NCBI RefSeq assembly: GCF_015221875.1
Contig: NZ_JACYGY010000001.1
Span: 3,016,501-3,080,500, forward strand
Reading direction: 5' to 3'
DNA: 64,000 bases
Origin: Dyadobacter subterraneus
GTDB lineage: Bacteria > Bacteroidota > Bacteroidia > Cytophagales > Spirosomataceae
Numbering within the stretch: position 1 is the first letter of the stretch; every line of letters begins with the position of its first letter. The translations under genes were made by a program, and so were the position numbers. This document shows, one piece after another, positions 1-9,315 of the stretch. A model generated the notes under the pieces. That model saw nothing but the letters and a program-made list of their open reading frames with translations. It did no database searches and was not told where the DNA came from.

Positions 1-1
1 A

Positions 2-226
2 TATGCCTTCATGAAAACCAATGCTGAAAAGATCAATAGTAACCTGAAAAACTTCTGGGTATCGATGGGCGGTGAGGAAGATATTGCTTTTAAAAATTGC
101 AAGATCATGCTGGCGAAATTCGATGAGCTGGGCGTGAAGTATAAGTACAGCGAATATCCCGGCGGACATAGCTGGCCGGTTTGGAGACATGATTTATTTG
201 AGTTTTCGCAGCTATTATTTAAGTAG
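2..226 (+). CDS. C-terminal end of an esterase (CE1/esterase D-like), cut by window edge
   Basis: The reading frame is open from the first full codon, so the gene begins before the window and only about 74 C-terminal residues are visible. They show an alpha/beta-hydrolase ending: a stretch where the chain 'FDELGVKYKYSEYPGGHSW' places the likely catalytic histidine in GGHSW, followed by an amphipathic terminal helix. This pattern is typical of the secreted esterases annotated as esterase D or feruloyl/acetyl-xylan esterase (CE1). The next genes in the same direction are a GH10 xylanase, an SGNH esterase fusion and a GH67 glucuronidase, so removal of acyl groups from xylan is the likely role (inference). 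The nucleophile region is outside the window. Confidence 0.7.
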   Translation, partial: YAFMKTNAEKINSNLKNFWVSMGGEEDIAFKNCKIMLAKFDELGVKYKYSEYPGGHSWPVWRHDLFEFSQLLFK

Positions 227-340
227 CTGTCGGCTTTCGGCAGCTGAGTTGCCATCGACTGGGGTTTCTTTACTGGCTTAAATTTGATAGCCGACCGCCG
301 CAAGCAAGCTAATTTCTCATTTTTTCAATCAACTGATGTC

Positions 341-1432
341 ATGATAAAATCTCAAGGATTAAAGTTTTGGTTTCAATGTGTGGCTGTATCGGCGGCGTTA
401 TTTTCATCAAATGAGCTTTTGGCCCAAAAAACGCTAAAAAGTGCTTATAAAGATTTTTTCCCAATTGGTGTCGCTGTGGGACCCAGGAGCCTTACGGGGC
501 CTGATGCGGAATTAATTAGCACACAATTCAGCAGTCTGACGCCGGAAAACGCGATGAAAATGGGGCCGATCCATCCTGAACCAAACAAATATGCGTGGCA
601 GGACCCAGACGCTATCGTAGCCTTTGCCCAAAAAAACGGTATGAAAGTAAGGGGTCATACGCTGTGCTGGCACAACCAGACACCAAAATGGTTTTTTACA
701 GATTCTACCGGCAAACAGGTAAGTCCTGAAGCGCTTCTGGCGCGTTTGAAACAACATATCACTGATGTGGTTGGCCGTTACAAAGGAAAAATTTACGCCT
801 GGGATGTGGTCAACGAGGCTGTGCCTGACACGGGCACAAGCATTTACCGCCGTTCGAAATTTTATGAAATCATAGGAGAGGATTATATTGAAAAGGCATT
901 TGAATATGCCCATGCTGCTGATCCGGATGCAAAATTGTTTTACAACGATTATAACACCGAAAGCACTGCAAAAAGAGAGAAAATCTATCAGCTTCTTAAA
1001 AAGTTAAAGGATAAAAAAGTGCCCATCGATGGTGTAGGTTTACAAGGGCACTGGTCGATTTATGAGCCCACCGCGCAGGAGCTTGAAAAATCCATCCAAC
1101 AATTTGCAAACCTTGGTTTGGCCGTACAGATTACTGAACTTGACGTTTCGGTACATCCAAAAGAGCACGAACGACGAGCAAAAAAGTCAACTGATACCGG
1201 TGAGCTGACTGCTGAAATGGTAGAAAAACAAGCTGCGCAGTACAAAATGTTATTCGATGTTTTCAGAAAATACAAAGGCACTATTACGGGCGTGACTTTC
1301 TGGAATGTGTCGGACAAATATACCTGGCTGGATAATTTCCCGGTGCCCAACCGGAAAGATTACCCGCTTCTCTTCGATCAGAACTACAAACCTAAAAAAG
1401 CTTTTGAAGGGGTTGTTGATTTTCAAAAGTGA
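341..1432 (+). CDS. GH10 endo-1,4-beta-xylanase, secreted
   Basis: 363-residue glycoside hydrolase family 10 protein that should cut internal beta-1,4 bonds of xylan with retention. The start at 341 is preferred over an upstream ATG at 284 because it puts a normal signal peptide (MIKSQ, a hydrophobic core, then a cut near ALAQ-like 'ELLAQ') at the very N-terminus. GH10 hallmarks are all present: the acid/base Glu at about residue 159 in WDVVNEAV and the nucleophile Glu at about residue 266 in QITELDV, plus RGHTLCWHNQ near residue 105 and a WNVSDKYTW stretch near the end. Length is that of a single catalytic domain without a carbohydrate-binding module. It sits between an esterase and further xylan debranching enzymes on the same strand. 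Confidence 0.95.
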   Translation: MIKSQGLKFWFQCVAVSAALFSSNELLAQKTLKSAYKDFFPIGVAVGPRSLTGPDAELISTQFSSLTPENAMKMGPIHPEPNKYAWQDPDAIVAFAQKNGMKVRGHTLCWHNQTPKWFFTDSTGKQVSPEALLARLKQHITDVVGRYKGKIYAWDVVNEAVPDTGTSIYRRSKFYEIIGEDYIEKAFEYAHAADPDAKLFYNDYNTESTAKREKIYQLLKKLKDKKVPIDGVGLQGHWSIYEPTAQELEKSIQQFANLGLAVQITELDVSVHPKEHERRAKKSTDTGELTAEMVEKQAAQYKMLFDVFRKYKGTITGVTFWNVSDKYTWLDNFPVPNRKDYPLLFDQNYKPKKAFEGVVDFQK

Positions 1433-1440
1433 TTTAGGGA

Positions 1441-1470
1441 TTGTCAGGTTTGGTCAGGTTTGGTCAGGGG
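1441..1470 (+). repeat. Three imperfect 10-bp tandem repeats
   Basis: Three consecutive 10-mers resembling TGGTCAGGTT (TTGTCAGGTT, TGGTCAGGTT, TGGTCAGGGG) lie immediately after the xylanase stop codon, and GTTGTCAGTTGTGGTCA follows about 20 bp later. No hairpin is formed. Function is unknown; it may be a replication slippage product. Confidence 0.6.
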
Positions 1471-1564
1471 ATTGTAAGGTGTAGTATCGGGTTGTCAGTT
1501 GTGGTCATTTATCGTGATGATTAGGTGGTTGTTAAATTGTGAGATTAAATTATCGGGCTTAGTA

Positions 1565-4231
1565 ATGAGAATTTTTACGTTTGTAATACTGCTTCTTTTT
1601 CTTTCCTGCAATCTTTCAGCAGAGATCCGTTTGCCGAAGCTGATTGGTGATAACATGATATTGCAGCGGGATCAACCCGTTACGATCTGGGGCTGGGCGG
1701 CTCCAAAAGAAAAGGTTACGGTGACGTTGAAAAACAAAAGTTATAAGACTGTTGCGTCTACGGATGGCGAATGGAAAATCCTGCTGCCTGCACAATTTGC
1801 TGGCAGTGGTTTTGAAATGTTTCTAAGGGGTAAAAACCAGATCCGGATCAAAAATATAGCCTTTGGAGACGTTTGGCTTTGCAGTGGACAAAGTAATATG
1901 GTCATCAATATGGAACGAGTCAAGGAGCGTTTTGCAGATGATATTGCCTCAGCCAACTATCCTGACGTCCGCAATTTTTTTGTTCAAACCCTTACCAATC
2001 TGAACGGTCCTGAAAAAGATTTTCCGGGTGGAGAATGGAAAACGGCAAATCCCAAGGATGTGCTTAACATGGGAGCCGTTACTTATTTTTTTGCAAGAGA
2101 TTTGTACGATCAGTATAAAGTGCCTATTGGAATCATAAACAGCTCGGTAGGTGGCACGCCTATAGAAGCCTGGATCAGTGAAAATGGTTATAAGGATTTT
2201 GCTGATTTACAGAAGATCATTGACAAAAATAGGGATACGGCTTATGTCAGTTCGTTCAAACGCAGTTTTTTAAATACCAGATCACAGGCGCAAGTTACGG
2301 ATTTAGGCCAAGTTGAGCACTGGGAAACCTCTGCCTACCAACCAAAAGGCTGGCGGAATTTTAACATTCCGGGCTACTGGGAAGATCAGGGTGTGAAAGA
2401 TTTGAACGGTGTCGTTTGGTTTCGCAGGGAATTTGAAGTCCCTGAAAAATGGATTGGCAAGTCTGTTAAACTTTACCTGGGACGCGTTGTGGATGCGGAT
2501 GAAATGTATGTCAATGGCAAAAAAATTGGAAATACTACCTACCAGTATCCGCCCCGCCGTTACGAGATTCCCGCCGGTTTATTGAAATCGGGTAAAAATA
2601 CTTTTGTCATAAGGGTTACAAATCAAGTTGGAAAAGGAGGTTTTGTACCAGATAAACCTTATTTTATGACGGTTGATGATCAGCAGATCGATTTAAAAGG
2701 GACTTGGCAGTATAAAGTGGGAGAGGTTTATCAACCTTTGAAAAAAGGATATGATAAGGGCAGCCTGTTGGTGCGACAAGATCAACCCACAGCACTATTC
2801 AACGCTATGGTTGCGCCTATTTTACCCATGAAACTCAAAGGTTTTATCTGGTATCAGGGAGAGTCGAATGTAGATAACCCGGAGCCCTATAAGAAGCTGA
2901 TGCCGGCTTTGATCAATGATTGGAGAGGCCAGTGGAAAAATCCGGATGCACCGTTTTTGGTCGTGCAGCTGCCCAATTTTCAGGATGTAAACTATACGCC
3001 GTCAGAAAGTAATATGGCCCTGATCAGGGAGGCGCAAAACCAGGCGCTCGCGTTGAAAAATACGGCTGTGACCGTAACACTGGATTTGGGTGAATGGAAT
3101 GATATTCATCCATTGAACAAAAAGGACATTGGGAAAAGACTGGCGTTGTCAGCCAGAAATCTGGCTTATAATGAAAAAGATGTCGTTTATCGCGGGCCGA
3201 CGCTAAAATCCCAAACTATCGAAAAGGATAAAATCATCCTGACATTTGACCATGTAGCCAAGGGTATTACTTCCAAAGATTCGGAACCAATACGCTGGTT
3301 TTCCATCGCGGATTATGATAAAAAGTTTGTCTGGGCGAAAGCCCGCCTCACTGGAAAAGATCAGATTGAGCTGTCAAGCGAACTGTTGAAAACACCAAAA
3401 TATGTTCGCTACGGCTGGCAGGATAATCCTGAGGGAATTAATTTTTATAATTCAGAAGGTTTGCCTGCATCTCCTTTCCGGACAGATACAGAATTATTGG
3501 ATGATTCAAAACCCTGGAAGGGGAAAAAAAGCGCAGTAGTGCTGACCTATGATGACGCGCTGAATGTGCATCTGGATAACGTCATTCCGGCGCTGGATTC
3601 TCTTAGCCTGAAAGGTACTTTTTATCTGACCGCTTCATCAGATGCCGCAAGAAACAGGATCAAAGACTGGCGCGCTGCCGCGGTCAACGGACATGAGCTG
3701 GGTAATCACACCTTGTATCATCCCTGTGACGCCACCGGCCCGGGTATGGGCTGGGTGAAACCGGAGTATGATCTGAGCAAATATAGTCTGGCTAGAATAC
3801 AGGATGAGATCAAAATGTGTAATGCTTTTTTAAAGTCGCTCGACGGAAAAACCAAACGAACTTTTGCATTTACCTGCGGACATAAAAAAGTAGCTGAGGG
3901 AGAATTTATCCAGACACTTTCTGATGAGTTTGTCGCGGCAAGAGCTGTCAGACATGAAATGCATTCTCTTTCAGAGCAGAATCTGATGGATATCGATTGC
4001 TACGGCATGTCCGGTGAAAGCGGTGAAAAAATGATCGAGCTCGTCAAAGAGGCGCAGCAAAGTGGCAAATTGCTGGTTTTTCTTTTTCATGGTGTCGGAG
4101 GCGAACATGCGCTGAATGTTTCCAATCAGGCGCACAGCCAGCTGCTGCACTATTTGAAAGAAAATGAAAAGGATATCTACATCGATACAATGCTCAATAT
4201 GGCGGAGCATATCAGTAATGTAAAAAAATGA
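1565..4231 (+). CDS. Fused SGNH acetylesterase (sialate O-acetylesterase type) and polysaccharide deacetylase
   Basis: 888-residue secreted two-enzyme fusion. The ATG at 1565 is chosen over 1499 because it starts a signal peptide (MRIFTFVILLLFL...SAEI). The N-terminal two thirds match the sialate O-acetylesterase (SASA/DUF303) family: CSGQSNM holds the catalytic Ser near residue 110, and WNDIHPL the catalytic Asp/His pair. A GH2-type jelly-roll insert (VVWFRREFEVP ... MYVNGKKIG) lies at roughly residues 270-400. From about residue 655 the chain is a NodB-type polysaccharide deacetylase, with motif 1 TYDD and the metal-binding NHTLYH. In xylan loci such SASA proteins act as acetyl-xylan esterases (family knowledge); two deacetylating domains in one chain suggest processing of differently placed acetyl groups (inference). 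Its stop overlaps the GH67 start (ATGA). Confidence 0.9.
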   Translation: MRIFTFVILLLFLSCNLSAEIRLPKLIGDNMILQRDQPVTIWGWAAPKEKVTVTLKNKSYKTVASTDGEWKILLPAQFAGSGFEMFLRGKNQIRIKNIAFGDVWLCSGQSNMVINMERVKERFADDIASANYPDVRNFFVQTLTNLNGPEKDFPGGEWKTANPKDVLNMGAVTYFFARDLYDQYKVPIGIINSSVGGTPIEAWISENGYKDFADLQKIIDKNRDTAYVSSFKRSFLNTRSQAQVTDLGQVEHWETSAYQPKGWRNFNIPGYWEDQGVKDLNGVVWFRREFEVPEKWIGKSVKLYLGRVVDADEMYVNGKKIGNTTYQYPPRRYEIPAGLLKSGKNTFVIRVTNQVGKGGFVPDKPYFMTVDDQQIDLKGTWQYKVGEVYQPLKKGYDKGSLLVRQDQPTALFNAMVAPILPMKLKGFIWYQGESNVDNPEPYKKLMPALINDWRGQWKNPDAPFLVVQLPNFQDVNYTPSESNMALIREAQNQALALKNTAVTVTLDLGEWNDIHPLNKKDIGKRLALSARNLAYNEKDVVYRGPTLKSQTIEKDKIILTFDHVAKGITSKDSEPIRWFSIADYDKKFVWAKARLTGKDQIELSSELLKTPKYVRYGWQDNPEGINFYNSEGLPASPFRTDTELLDDSKPWKGKKSAVVLTYDDALNVHLDNVIPALDSLSLKGTFYLTASSDAARNRIKDWRAAAVNGHELGNHTLYHPCDATGPGMGWVKPEYDLSKYSLARIQDEIKMCNAFLKSLDGKTKRTFAFTCGHKKVAEGEFIQTLSDEFVAARAVRHEMHSLSEQNLMDIDCYGMSGESGEKMIELVKEAQQSGKLLVFLFHGVGGEHALNVSNQAHSQLLHYLKENEKDIYIDTMLNMAEHISNVKK

Positions 4232-6375
4232 AATGCCCTATTAACATGACCAGAAAATTACTCCTATTATATTTCAGCTTTATCCTGATCAGTTCTGCAT
4301 CATTTGCTGCTGATACATTATCTTCTGATGGTGAAGACGGATACAAGCTCTGGCTTAAATATGAACCAGTCACAGAACCGTCAATCAAAGCCGAATATTT
4401 AAAATACGTGGCTTTTATTTCAGAGTCTGATCATGGCGAAATCATGCACAATGCTGTTCAGGAGCTGCAAACAGGGTTGAAAAGCCTTTTGGGTAAAAAT
4501 ATTTCTGTCAGCAAAGCGGTCGAAAATAAATCCGGCGGCATCGTTTTAAGATTGGACCCCAAGGCCGATACAAAGCAACAGGAAGGTTACCGTATTCAGT
4601 TGACAGCGGGTAATATTGTGGTCAGCTCAAAATCGGAAAACGGTATTTTGTACGGAACCTTTGCGCTTTTAAGACATATGCAAATGCAGCTTTCGGTCAA
4701 AAATCTAAAAATGGAGAGCAGCCCTAAAATACGGTACCGGATGCTCAATCACTGGGACAATCCTGACGGGACCATCGAGCGCGGTTATGCAGGCTCATCG
4801 CTTTGGAAATGGTATGAATTGCCCGAGCGCGTTGACCCACGCTATCAGGATTATGCGCGCGCTAATGCTTCTGTCGGAATTAATGGCACTGTGCTCAACA
4901 ATGTAAATGCAAGTGCGCGGTTTATGTCACAAGAGTATATTGTCAAGGTTGCAGCAGTTGCCAAAGTGATGCGTCGATATGGAATCAAAACTTATTTGTC
5001 TGTATACTTTGCTGCGCCGAAAACCCTGGGCGGACTACAAACTTCCGATCCGCTAGACCCGAAAGTACGGGCCTGGTGGAAAGAAAAGGTCGCCCAGATC
5101 TATAAAGAAATTCCGGATTTTGGAGGCTTTCTGGTCAAAGCCAATTCGGAAGGGGAACCTGGCCCTCAGGACTATGGCCGCACGCACGCGGATGGTGCCA
5201 ATATGCTGGCCGAAGCTTTTCAGCCTTACGAAGGAGTCGTGATTTGGCGGGCTTTTGTTTACAAAGCAGACCCCAATGCCGACCGCTTCAAAGCGGCTTA
5301 TGAAGAATTTGTACCGCTGGATGGAAAATTTGATCCGAAAGTAATTGTTCAGGTAAAAAACGGACCAATCGATTTTCAGCCGCGCGAGCCGTTTTCACCT
5401 CTGTTTGGTAATATGCCAAAAACACCTTTGGGCGTAGAATTTCAGCTGACGCAGGAATATCTGGGTTTTGCCACACATGCGGTTTATGAAGCACCTATTT
5501 TTAAAGAAAATCTGGATTCTGATACGTATGTAAATGGAAAAGGATCGACTGTCGCGAAAGTGGTTGACGGAAGTTTACAAGGCTATATGCGCACGCTGAT
5601 GGCCGGTGTAGCCAATATTGGAAATGCCAGAAATTGGACGGGTCATCCGCTTGCTCAGGCCAACTGGTATGCATTCGGCAGACTGAGCTGGGACCATACT
5701 CTGAGTTCGGAGCAGATTGCAAAAGAATGGACAGAGCTGACTTTAACCCGAAATAAAAAAGCGCAGGAAAATATTGTCGGGCTGATGCTGAGATCACGGG
5801 AAATCTATGTGGATTACAATACGCCACTTGGCCTTTCGCGGCCCTGGATGGGTGTTCATTTTGCCCCCGAGCCCTGGCAAAACAAAGGCTCGCGGCCCGA
5901 TTGGACGGCTGTGTATTACCATCGTGCAGATTCCGCAGGATTAGGATTTGACAGGACTGCTTCCGGGAGTAATGCCCTGGCACAGTACCGACCGGAAGTG
6001 CGGCAGCAGTGGAATGATCCTGACAAAACCCCTTTGCCCTATCTTTTATGGTTTCATCACGTGGGCTGGAATAAAAAGCTGAGCAGCGGAAGAACGCTCT
6101 GGGAGGAGCTTTGTACCCATTTTTATACCGGTGCCGATTCAGTAGTCTGGATGCAGCAGCAGTGGGATCTGGCTAAACCGGCTCTGGATTCTCAGGTTTA
6201 CACCGATGTCGCTGAGCGGCTGAAAATCCAGCGCAGGGAAGCGGTCTGGTGGCGGGATGCCTGGGTTTTGTATTTACAAACCTTCGCTAAAAAACCGATT
6301 CCCAAAGGTTTCGAACCACCAAAACAGACTTTAGAAGAAGTTAAAAAGTCAGTGAATATTTATCTGATGAAATAA
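4228..6375 (+). CDS. GH67 alpha-glucuronidase, secreted
   Basis: 715-residue glycoside hydrolase family 67 enzyme that removes (4-O-methyl)glucuronic acid from the ends of xylo-oligosaccharides. An N-terminal signal peptide is followed by the GH67 N-domain, the central TIM barrel and the C-terminal helical domain. Catalytic residues are visible in conserved order: Glu near 308 in NSEGEPGP (general acid), Asp near 382 in GPIDFQPREP and Glu near 410 in LTQEYLGF (carboxylates that activate water). Spacing matches characterised family members. The start overlaps the previous stop by ATGA, indicating translational coupling; an internal ATG at 4246 is an alternative start. It completes a GH10-esterase-GH67 set for glucuronoxylan. 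Confidence 0.95.
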   Translation: MKCPINMTRKLLLLYFSFILISSASFAADTLSSDGEDGYKLWLKYEPVTEPSIKAEYLKYVAFISESDHGEIMHNAVQELQTGLKSLLGKNISVSKAVENKSGGIVLRLDPKADTKQQEGYRIQLTAGNIVVSSKSENGILYGTFALLRHMQMQLSVKNLKMESSPKIRYRMLNHWDNPDGTIERGYAGSSLWKWYELPERVDPRYQDYARANASVGINGTVLNNVNASARFMSQEYIVKVAAVAKVMRRYGIKTYLSVYFAAPKTLGGLQTSDPLDPKVRAWWKEKVAQIYKEIPDFGGFLVKANSEGEPGPQDYGRTHADGANMLAEAFQPYEGVVIWRAFVYKADPNADRFKAAYEEFVPLDGKFDPKVIVQVKNGPIDFQPREPFSPLFGNMPKTPLGVEFQLTQEYLGFATHAVYEAPIFKENLDSDTYVNGKGSTVAKVVDGSLQGYMRTLMAGVANIGNARNWTGHPLAQANWYAFGRLSWDHTLSSEQIAKEWTELTLTRNKKAQENIVGLMLRSREIYVDYNTPLGLSRPWMGVHFAPEPWQNKGSRPDWTAVYYHRADSAGLGFDRTASGSNALAQYRPEVRQQWNDPDKTPLPYLLWFHHVGWNKKLSSGRTLWEELCTHFYTGADSVVWMQQQWDLAKPALDSQVYTDVAERLKIQRREAVWWRDAWVLYLQTFAKKPIPKGFEPPKQTLEEVKKSVNIYLMK

Positions 6376-6390
6376 GGTTCAGTGTAGTGA

Positions 6391-6405
6391 GAAGAACCGT
6401 TCTTC
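6391..6405. repeat. Short perfect inverted repeat after GH67
   Basis: GAAGAACCGTTCTTC is a 7-bp arm palindrome around one base, 15 bp after the GH67 stop. There is no T-run, so it is not a good intrinsic terminator; it may be a weak hairpin or protein site. The rest of the 204-bp gap to the convergent histidine kinase gene shows nothing else clear. Confidence 0.35.
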
Positions 6406-6579
6406 AATCGACAAGCTTACTCTTAATTTAGACAAACCTTGACAATTACATTTTTAACAGACCTTTCTTTGCAGGCAAACATCTGAACTAAGTTAAAAAC
6501 ACCAAAGAAGTAGTGTTTACAGACTATTTGTAAATTGATAAACCATGAAAGTATTCATACCAGCTGACCATCTTTCTTA

Positions 6580-7908
6580 TCACTGTTCATTTTTAAAGCC
6601 TAATTCAACCCTGAAATAGGGTGCGATATAGAAAATCCTAAATTCAGCACCAATTATCTCGCAAAGCCGGCTTACTATCCAAAGCCCAAGCCCAAACCCT
6701 TCATTGTTTAAATCCTGTTTACTGAATTCATTTGTAATCACTGAAATATCACTTACTGCCATGAGTGACTCATTCTTTATTTCAAATACAATGCCCTGAT
6801 TAACCTGAATTACCTCAATGTCTATTGCAGATTCGGGGCGACCATGCCTGATCGCATTTTCAATCAAATTTGACAGCATTGTTTTCAGATGTGACTGGTC
6901 AGTAAAGACGTTGAATGTTCCGGTTTCGGGTACCAGTGCAACTTTGAAGGTCTGGCTTTTCAGCTGCGCTTTTTTAGTTAAGCTCTCCAGTATCTCTATG
7001 GCTAGTTCCGGCAGGTTAACCTGGCTTTTATTTAGAATCAATGCCCGTGATTTAAGCTGACTCATGAGCAGAAAATCGTTCACAAGCTTGTTTAAGCGCC
7101 TTACTTCCACAATTTGATTTTCAATGACAGATTTTATATCAGGAACAAGGCTGCCTGCATCAATAATTTGAAGCTCGGTCAGCATCACACTTAGTGGTGT
7201 TCTAAGCTCATGAGAGGCTGAGGCAAAAAAAGCATTTTGCTCCTTGGCCTGTTTTTGTATCCGGTTTAGCATGTTGTTGAGAGATCCCGTGAGTTTATGC
7301 AGTTCGTCTCTAACAGCGGGCTCTTCAAGCAGAATAATCTGATTTTGCAGACTGATCTGATCAGCTTTTTTTACAATATTTTCAACCGGGCGAAGCAGGA
7401 ATCCGGAAAGAAAATAACCCGCAACCAGCGCAGCAAGAAATGAAACCGGAAAATAAAAGAATAATATGATTTTTAATCTGTTGATATCAGCCGTCAATTC
7501 CGTGGCGGCAAGCATATATACGATGCGAATGCTGGCTCCTGTCTCTAGATTTCTTATCATTACCTTATATCGCCAAGAGGAAGAATTTGCATTGTTTTCT
7601 GAGCTTTTGAGCTGAATGGGCAGATTATTGAAAAGTGTATCCTGTCTGTCATTAGCCTGATAAATCAACAGAAAATATTCATTCTGCGTTGGTAATGGTA
7701 TGGTAAGCGGGCTTACATCTGTCTGACGAAGAATTGCGTTTCCCTGCGTTTGCAGCCTGGCTGCGAAACTTTTTTCAAACTGCTGCCTAACATTTGAATA
7801 CAGAGTAAAGCCTGCGATCAGTAAAAAACACAGAAAAACAAATCCGAAAATTAGCCCGAACCGGAACCTGAGACTGGAATAAAAAGGATAGGAGACAGGC
7901 GTTTTCAT
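6580..7908 (-). CDS. Membrane sensor histidine kinase
   Basis: 442-residue two-component sensor. Two membrane helices (about residues 17-38 and 148-172) flank a periplasmic sensing domain of roughly 110 residues; a HAMP-like linker follows, then HisKA with the phospho-accepting His near residue 233 in SASHELRTPLSV, and an ATPase domain with N-box NLIENAIRHG and G-boxes including GFGLGLWIV. The start ATG overlaps the stop of the upstream response regulator gene (ATGA), so the two are co-translated. The sensed signal cannot be read from sequence; the operon also codes for two exported FPPH-domain proteins, which makes an envelope cue plausible (inference). Confidence 0.93.
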   Translation of the reverse strand: MKTPVSYPFYSSLRFRFGLIFGFVFLCFLLIAGFTLYSNVRQQFEKSFAARLQTQGNAILRQTDVSPLTIPLPTQNEYFLLIYQANDRQDTLFNNLPIQLKSSENNANSSSWRYKVMIRNLETGASIRIVYMLAATELTADINRLKIILFFYFPVSFLAALVAGYFLSGFLLRPVENIVKKADQISLQNQIILLEEPAVRDELHKLTGSLNNMLNRIQKQAKEQNAFFASASHELRTPLSVMLTELQIIDAGSLVPDIKSVIENQIVEVRRLNKLVNDFLLMSQLKSRALILNKSQVNLPELAIEILESLTKKAQLKSQTFKVALVPETGTFNVFTDQSHLKTMLSNLIENAIRHGRPESAIDIEVIQVNQGIVFEIKNESLMAVSDISVITNEFSKQDLNNEGFGLGLWIVSRLCEIIGAEFRIFYIAPYFRVELGFKNEQ

Positions 7909-8588
7909 AAGGACGATTTTGTTCCTTTAAGTTTGTAGCCAATTCCAATCACCGTTTCAATCAGTGGCTGCTCAAACCCTTTGTCAATTTTCCCGCGAAG
8001 CTGGTACATATATACTTCAACGATATTACTTTCGGGGTCAAAATCCATATTCCATACATTTTCCAGGATCTGGTTTTTACTCACAACACGGTTTGTGTTT
8101 CTTACAAGATATTCAAGCAGCGCAAATTCCTTACCTGTAAGTACAATCTGTTTTCCATTTCGTGTGATTTGACGGCTCATTAAATCTATGACAAGATCAT
8201 TCACCCCGATTCTTGTACTCTCACTGGAAAAGACTTTGCGTTGCAAAATTCGTATTCTTGCCAGGAGCTCTTCCCATTCAAATGGTTTTCTGATGTAATC
8301 CACAGCACCCAGATCAAGTCCTTCTACAATTTGAGAAGTTCCTCCCAGTGCACTGATAATGATCACGGGAATTGAAATCTTATAAGTCCGCAGATTTTTC
8401 AGCACATCAATGCCTGTCATTCCCGGAAGCATCAGATCCAGAAGGATCAGGTCAAAAGTTTCAGAAGTAGCTTTTGTGAGTGCCTCAGCGCCATTGTTGG
8501 AAAGCTGAACCAGATAGCCTGCCTGCACAAGACCCTGTACCATGAACCCTGCCAGTTTCTGCTCATCTTCAACGACTAGTATTTTCAT
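7905..8588 (-). CDS. OmpR/PhoB-family response regulator
   Basis: 227 residues: receiver domain (about 1-118) with acidic pocket EDE at 7-9, phosphorylated Asp51 in LILLDLMLPG, switch Ser/Thr in IISALGG and conserved Lys in YIRKPF; winged-helix DNA-binding domain (about 130-222) with the signature GKEFALLEYLVRN and the terminal GIGYKL hairpin. It is the partner of the kinase gene that overlaps its 3' end. The likely target is its own operon, but no binding site could be identified. Confidence 0.95.
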   Translation of the reverse strand: MKILVVEDEQKLAGFMVQGLVQAGYLVQLSNNGAEALTKATSETFDLILLDLMLPGMTGIDVLKNLRTYKISIPVIIISALGGTSQIVEGLDLGAVDYIRKPFEWEELLARIRILQRKVFSSESTRIGVNDLVIDLMSRQITRNGKQIVLTGKEFALLEYLVRNTNRVVSKNQILENVWNMDFDPESNIVEVYMYQLRGKIDKGFEQPLIETVIGIGYKLKGTKSSL

Positions 8589-8619
8589 TTAAGCGGTGTG
8601 TTAGTTATTGATGAATATT

Positions 8620-9315
8620 TTAGCGAACCTTGTAGATAACGCTGTCAATCTGGATAGAACTGGGTTTGACCACATTTAGACCTGTTGCAGACATAAAACC
8701 CTGAGTGGAATCCCGCATCTGTCCTTTGACAAGAACAATTTTTGCTCTGCTGATCAGAGGAATCAATTCCTTTGCCATGTGAGGAGGCAGTACAATGCGT
8801 TTTCCAGCCAGCACAAAACCGGTGTTGTCTGCATTTCCAAGGCCAGATATTTTATTTGGTTTACCTTTAAATGCAACTTCAAATCCTCTGCTTGGCAGAG
8901 GTGCCGGGAGACGGCTCAAATCCAGGATTGTATCTGAAAATTGACTCCTAAGATATTTTAGCTCATATTCACTGTTGAAATGGTGGCCAGGCGGACCTCC
9001 CTTACGGACAGATGCAGTGATAAAATGTTCGATGCGGGCAACTGATGTCACCTGCCGGGCCGTGTGCGGTGGAAAATGAAGCCAGACGTTACCAGTATCT
9101 ATGGAGAGAAGAATTTTATCTATATCGCCGTCATGATTGCTGCCATATTCAATAACTTTCCCGCTGATATCAAGCTGTTTTTCTGGTGTTAGTGTATGAG
9201 CAGAAGGTTTCGTTTCCAACAGCCTGCTGCGCTTTGGATTGTATACAAGCCAGGCGGCCACAGCTATAATCAGCAGCAGCAATATCCTTTTATATTTTGG
9301 ATTTAAATTCTTCAC
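8620..9315 (-). CDS. Membrane-anchored protein with two FPPH-type domains, paralogue of the 10043-10774 product
   Basis: 231-residue protein of no family that I can name. A GTG start at 9315 is proposed because it overlaps the stop of the upstream MFS remnant as GTGA; an upstream ATG at 9357 would lie inside that gene. One N-terminal membrane segment (ILLLLIIAVAAWLVY, about residues 11-25) anchors it. The rest has two similar beta-rich units: the first contains VWLHFPPHTARQV, the second RIVLPPHMAKEL followed by a short beta segment (KIVLVKGQMRD). The exported protein of the same operon has the same motif twice. The pattern suggests OB-like folds (inference). It lies 31 bp before the response regulator and probably shares its signalling pathway. 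Confidence 0.7.
   Translation of the reverse strand: MKNLNPKYKRILLLLIIAVAAWLVYNPKRSRLLETKPSAHTLTPEKQLDISGKVIEYGSNHDGDIDKILLSIDTGNVWLHFPPHTARQVTSVARIEHFITASVRKGGPPGHHFNSEYELKYLRSQFSDTILDLSRLPAPLPSRGFEVAFKGKPNKISGLGNADNTGFVLAGKRIVLPPHMAKELIPLISRAKIVLVKGQMRDSTQGFMSATGLNVVKPSSIQIDSVIYKVR

Noticed and set aside
512..913. 133-codon minus-strand frame inside the xylanase gene
   Set aside because: Antisense shadow of a well-supported GH10 gene; no motif.
5501..5983. 160-codon minus-strand frame inside GH67
   Set aside because: Antisense shadow of the glucuronidase; no motif and unlikely composition.
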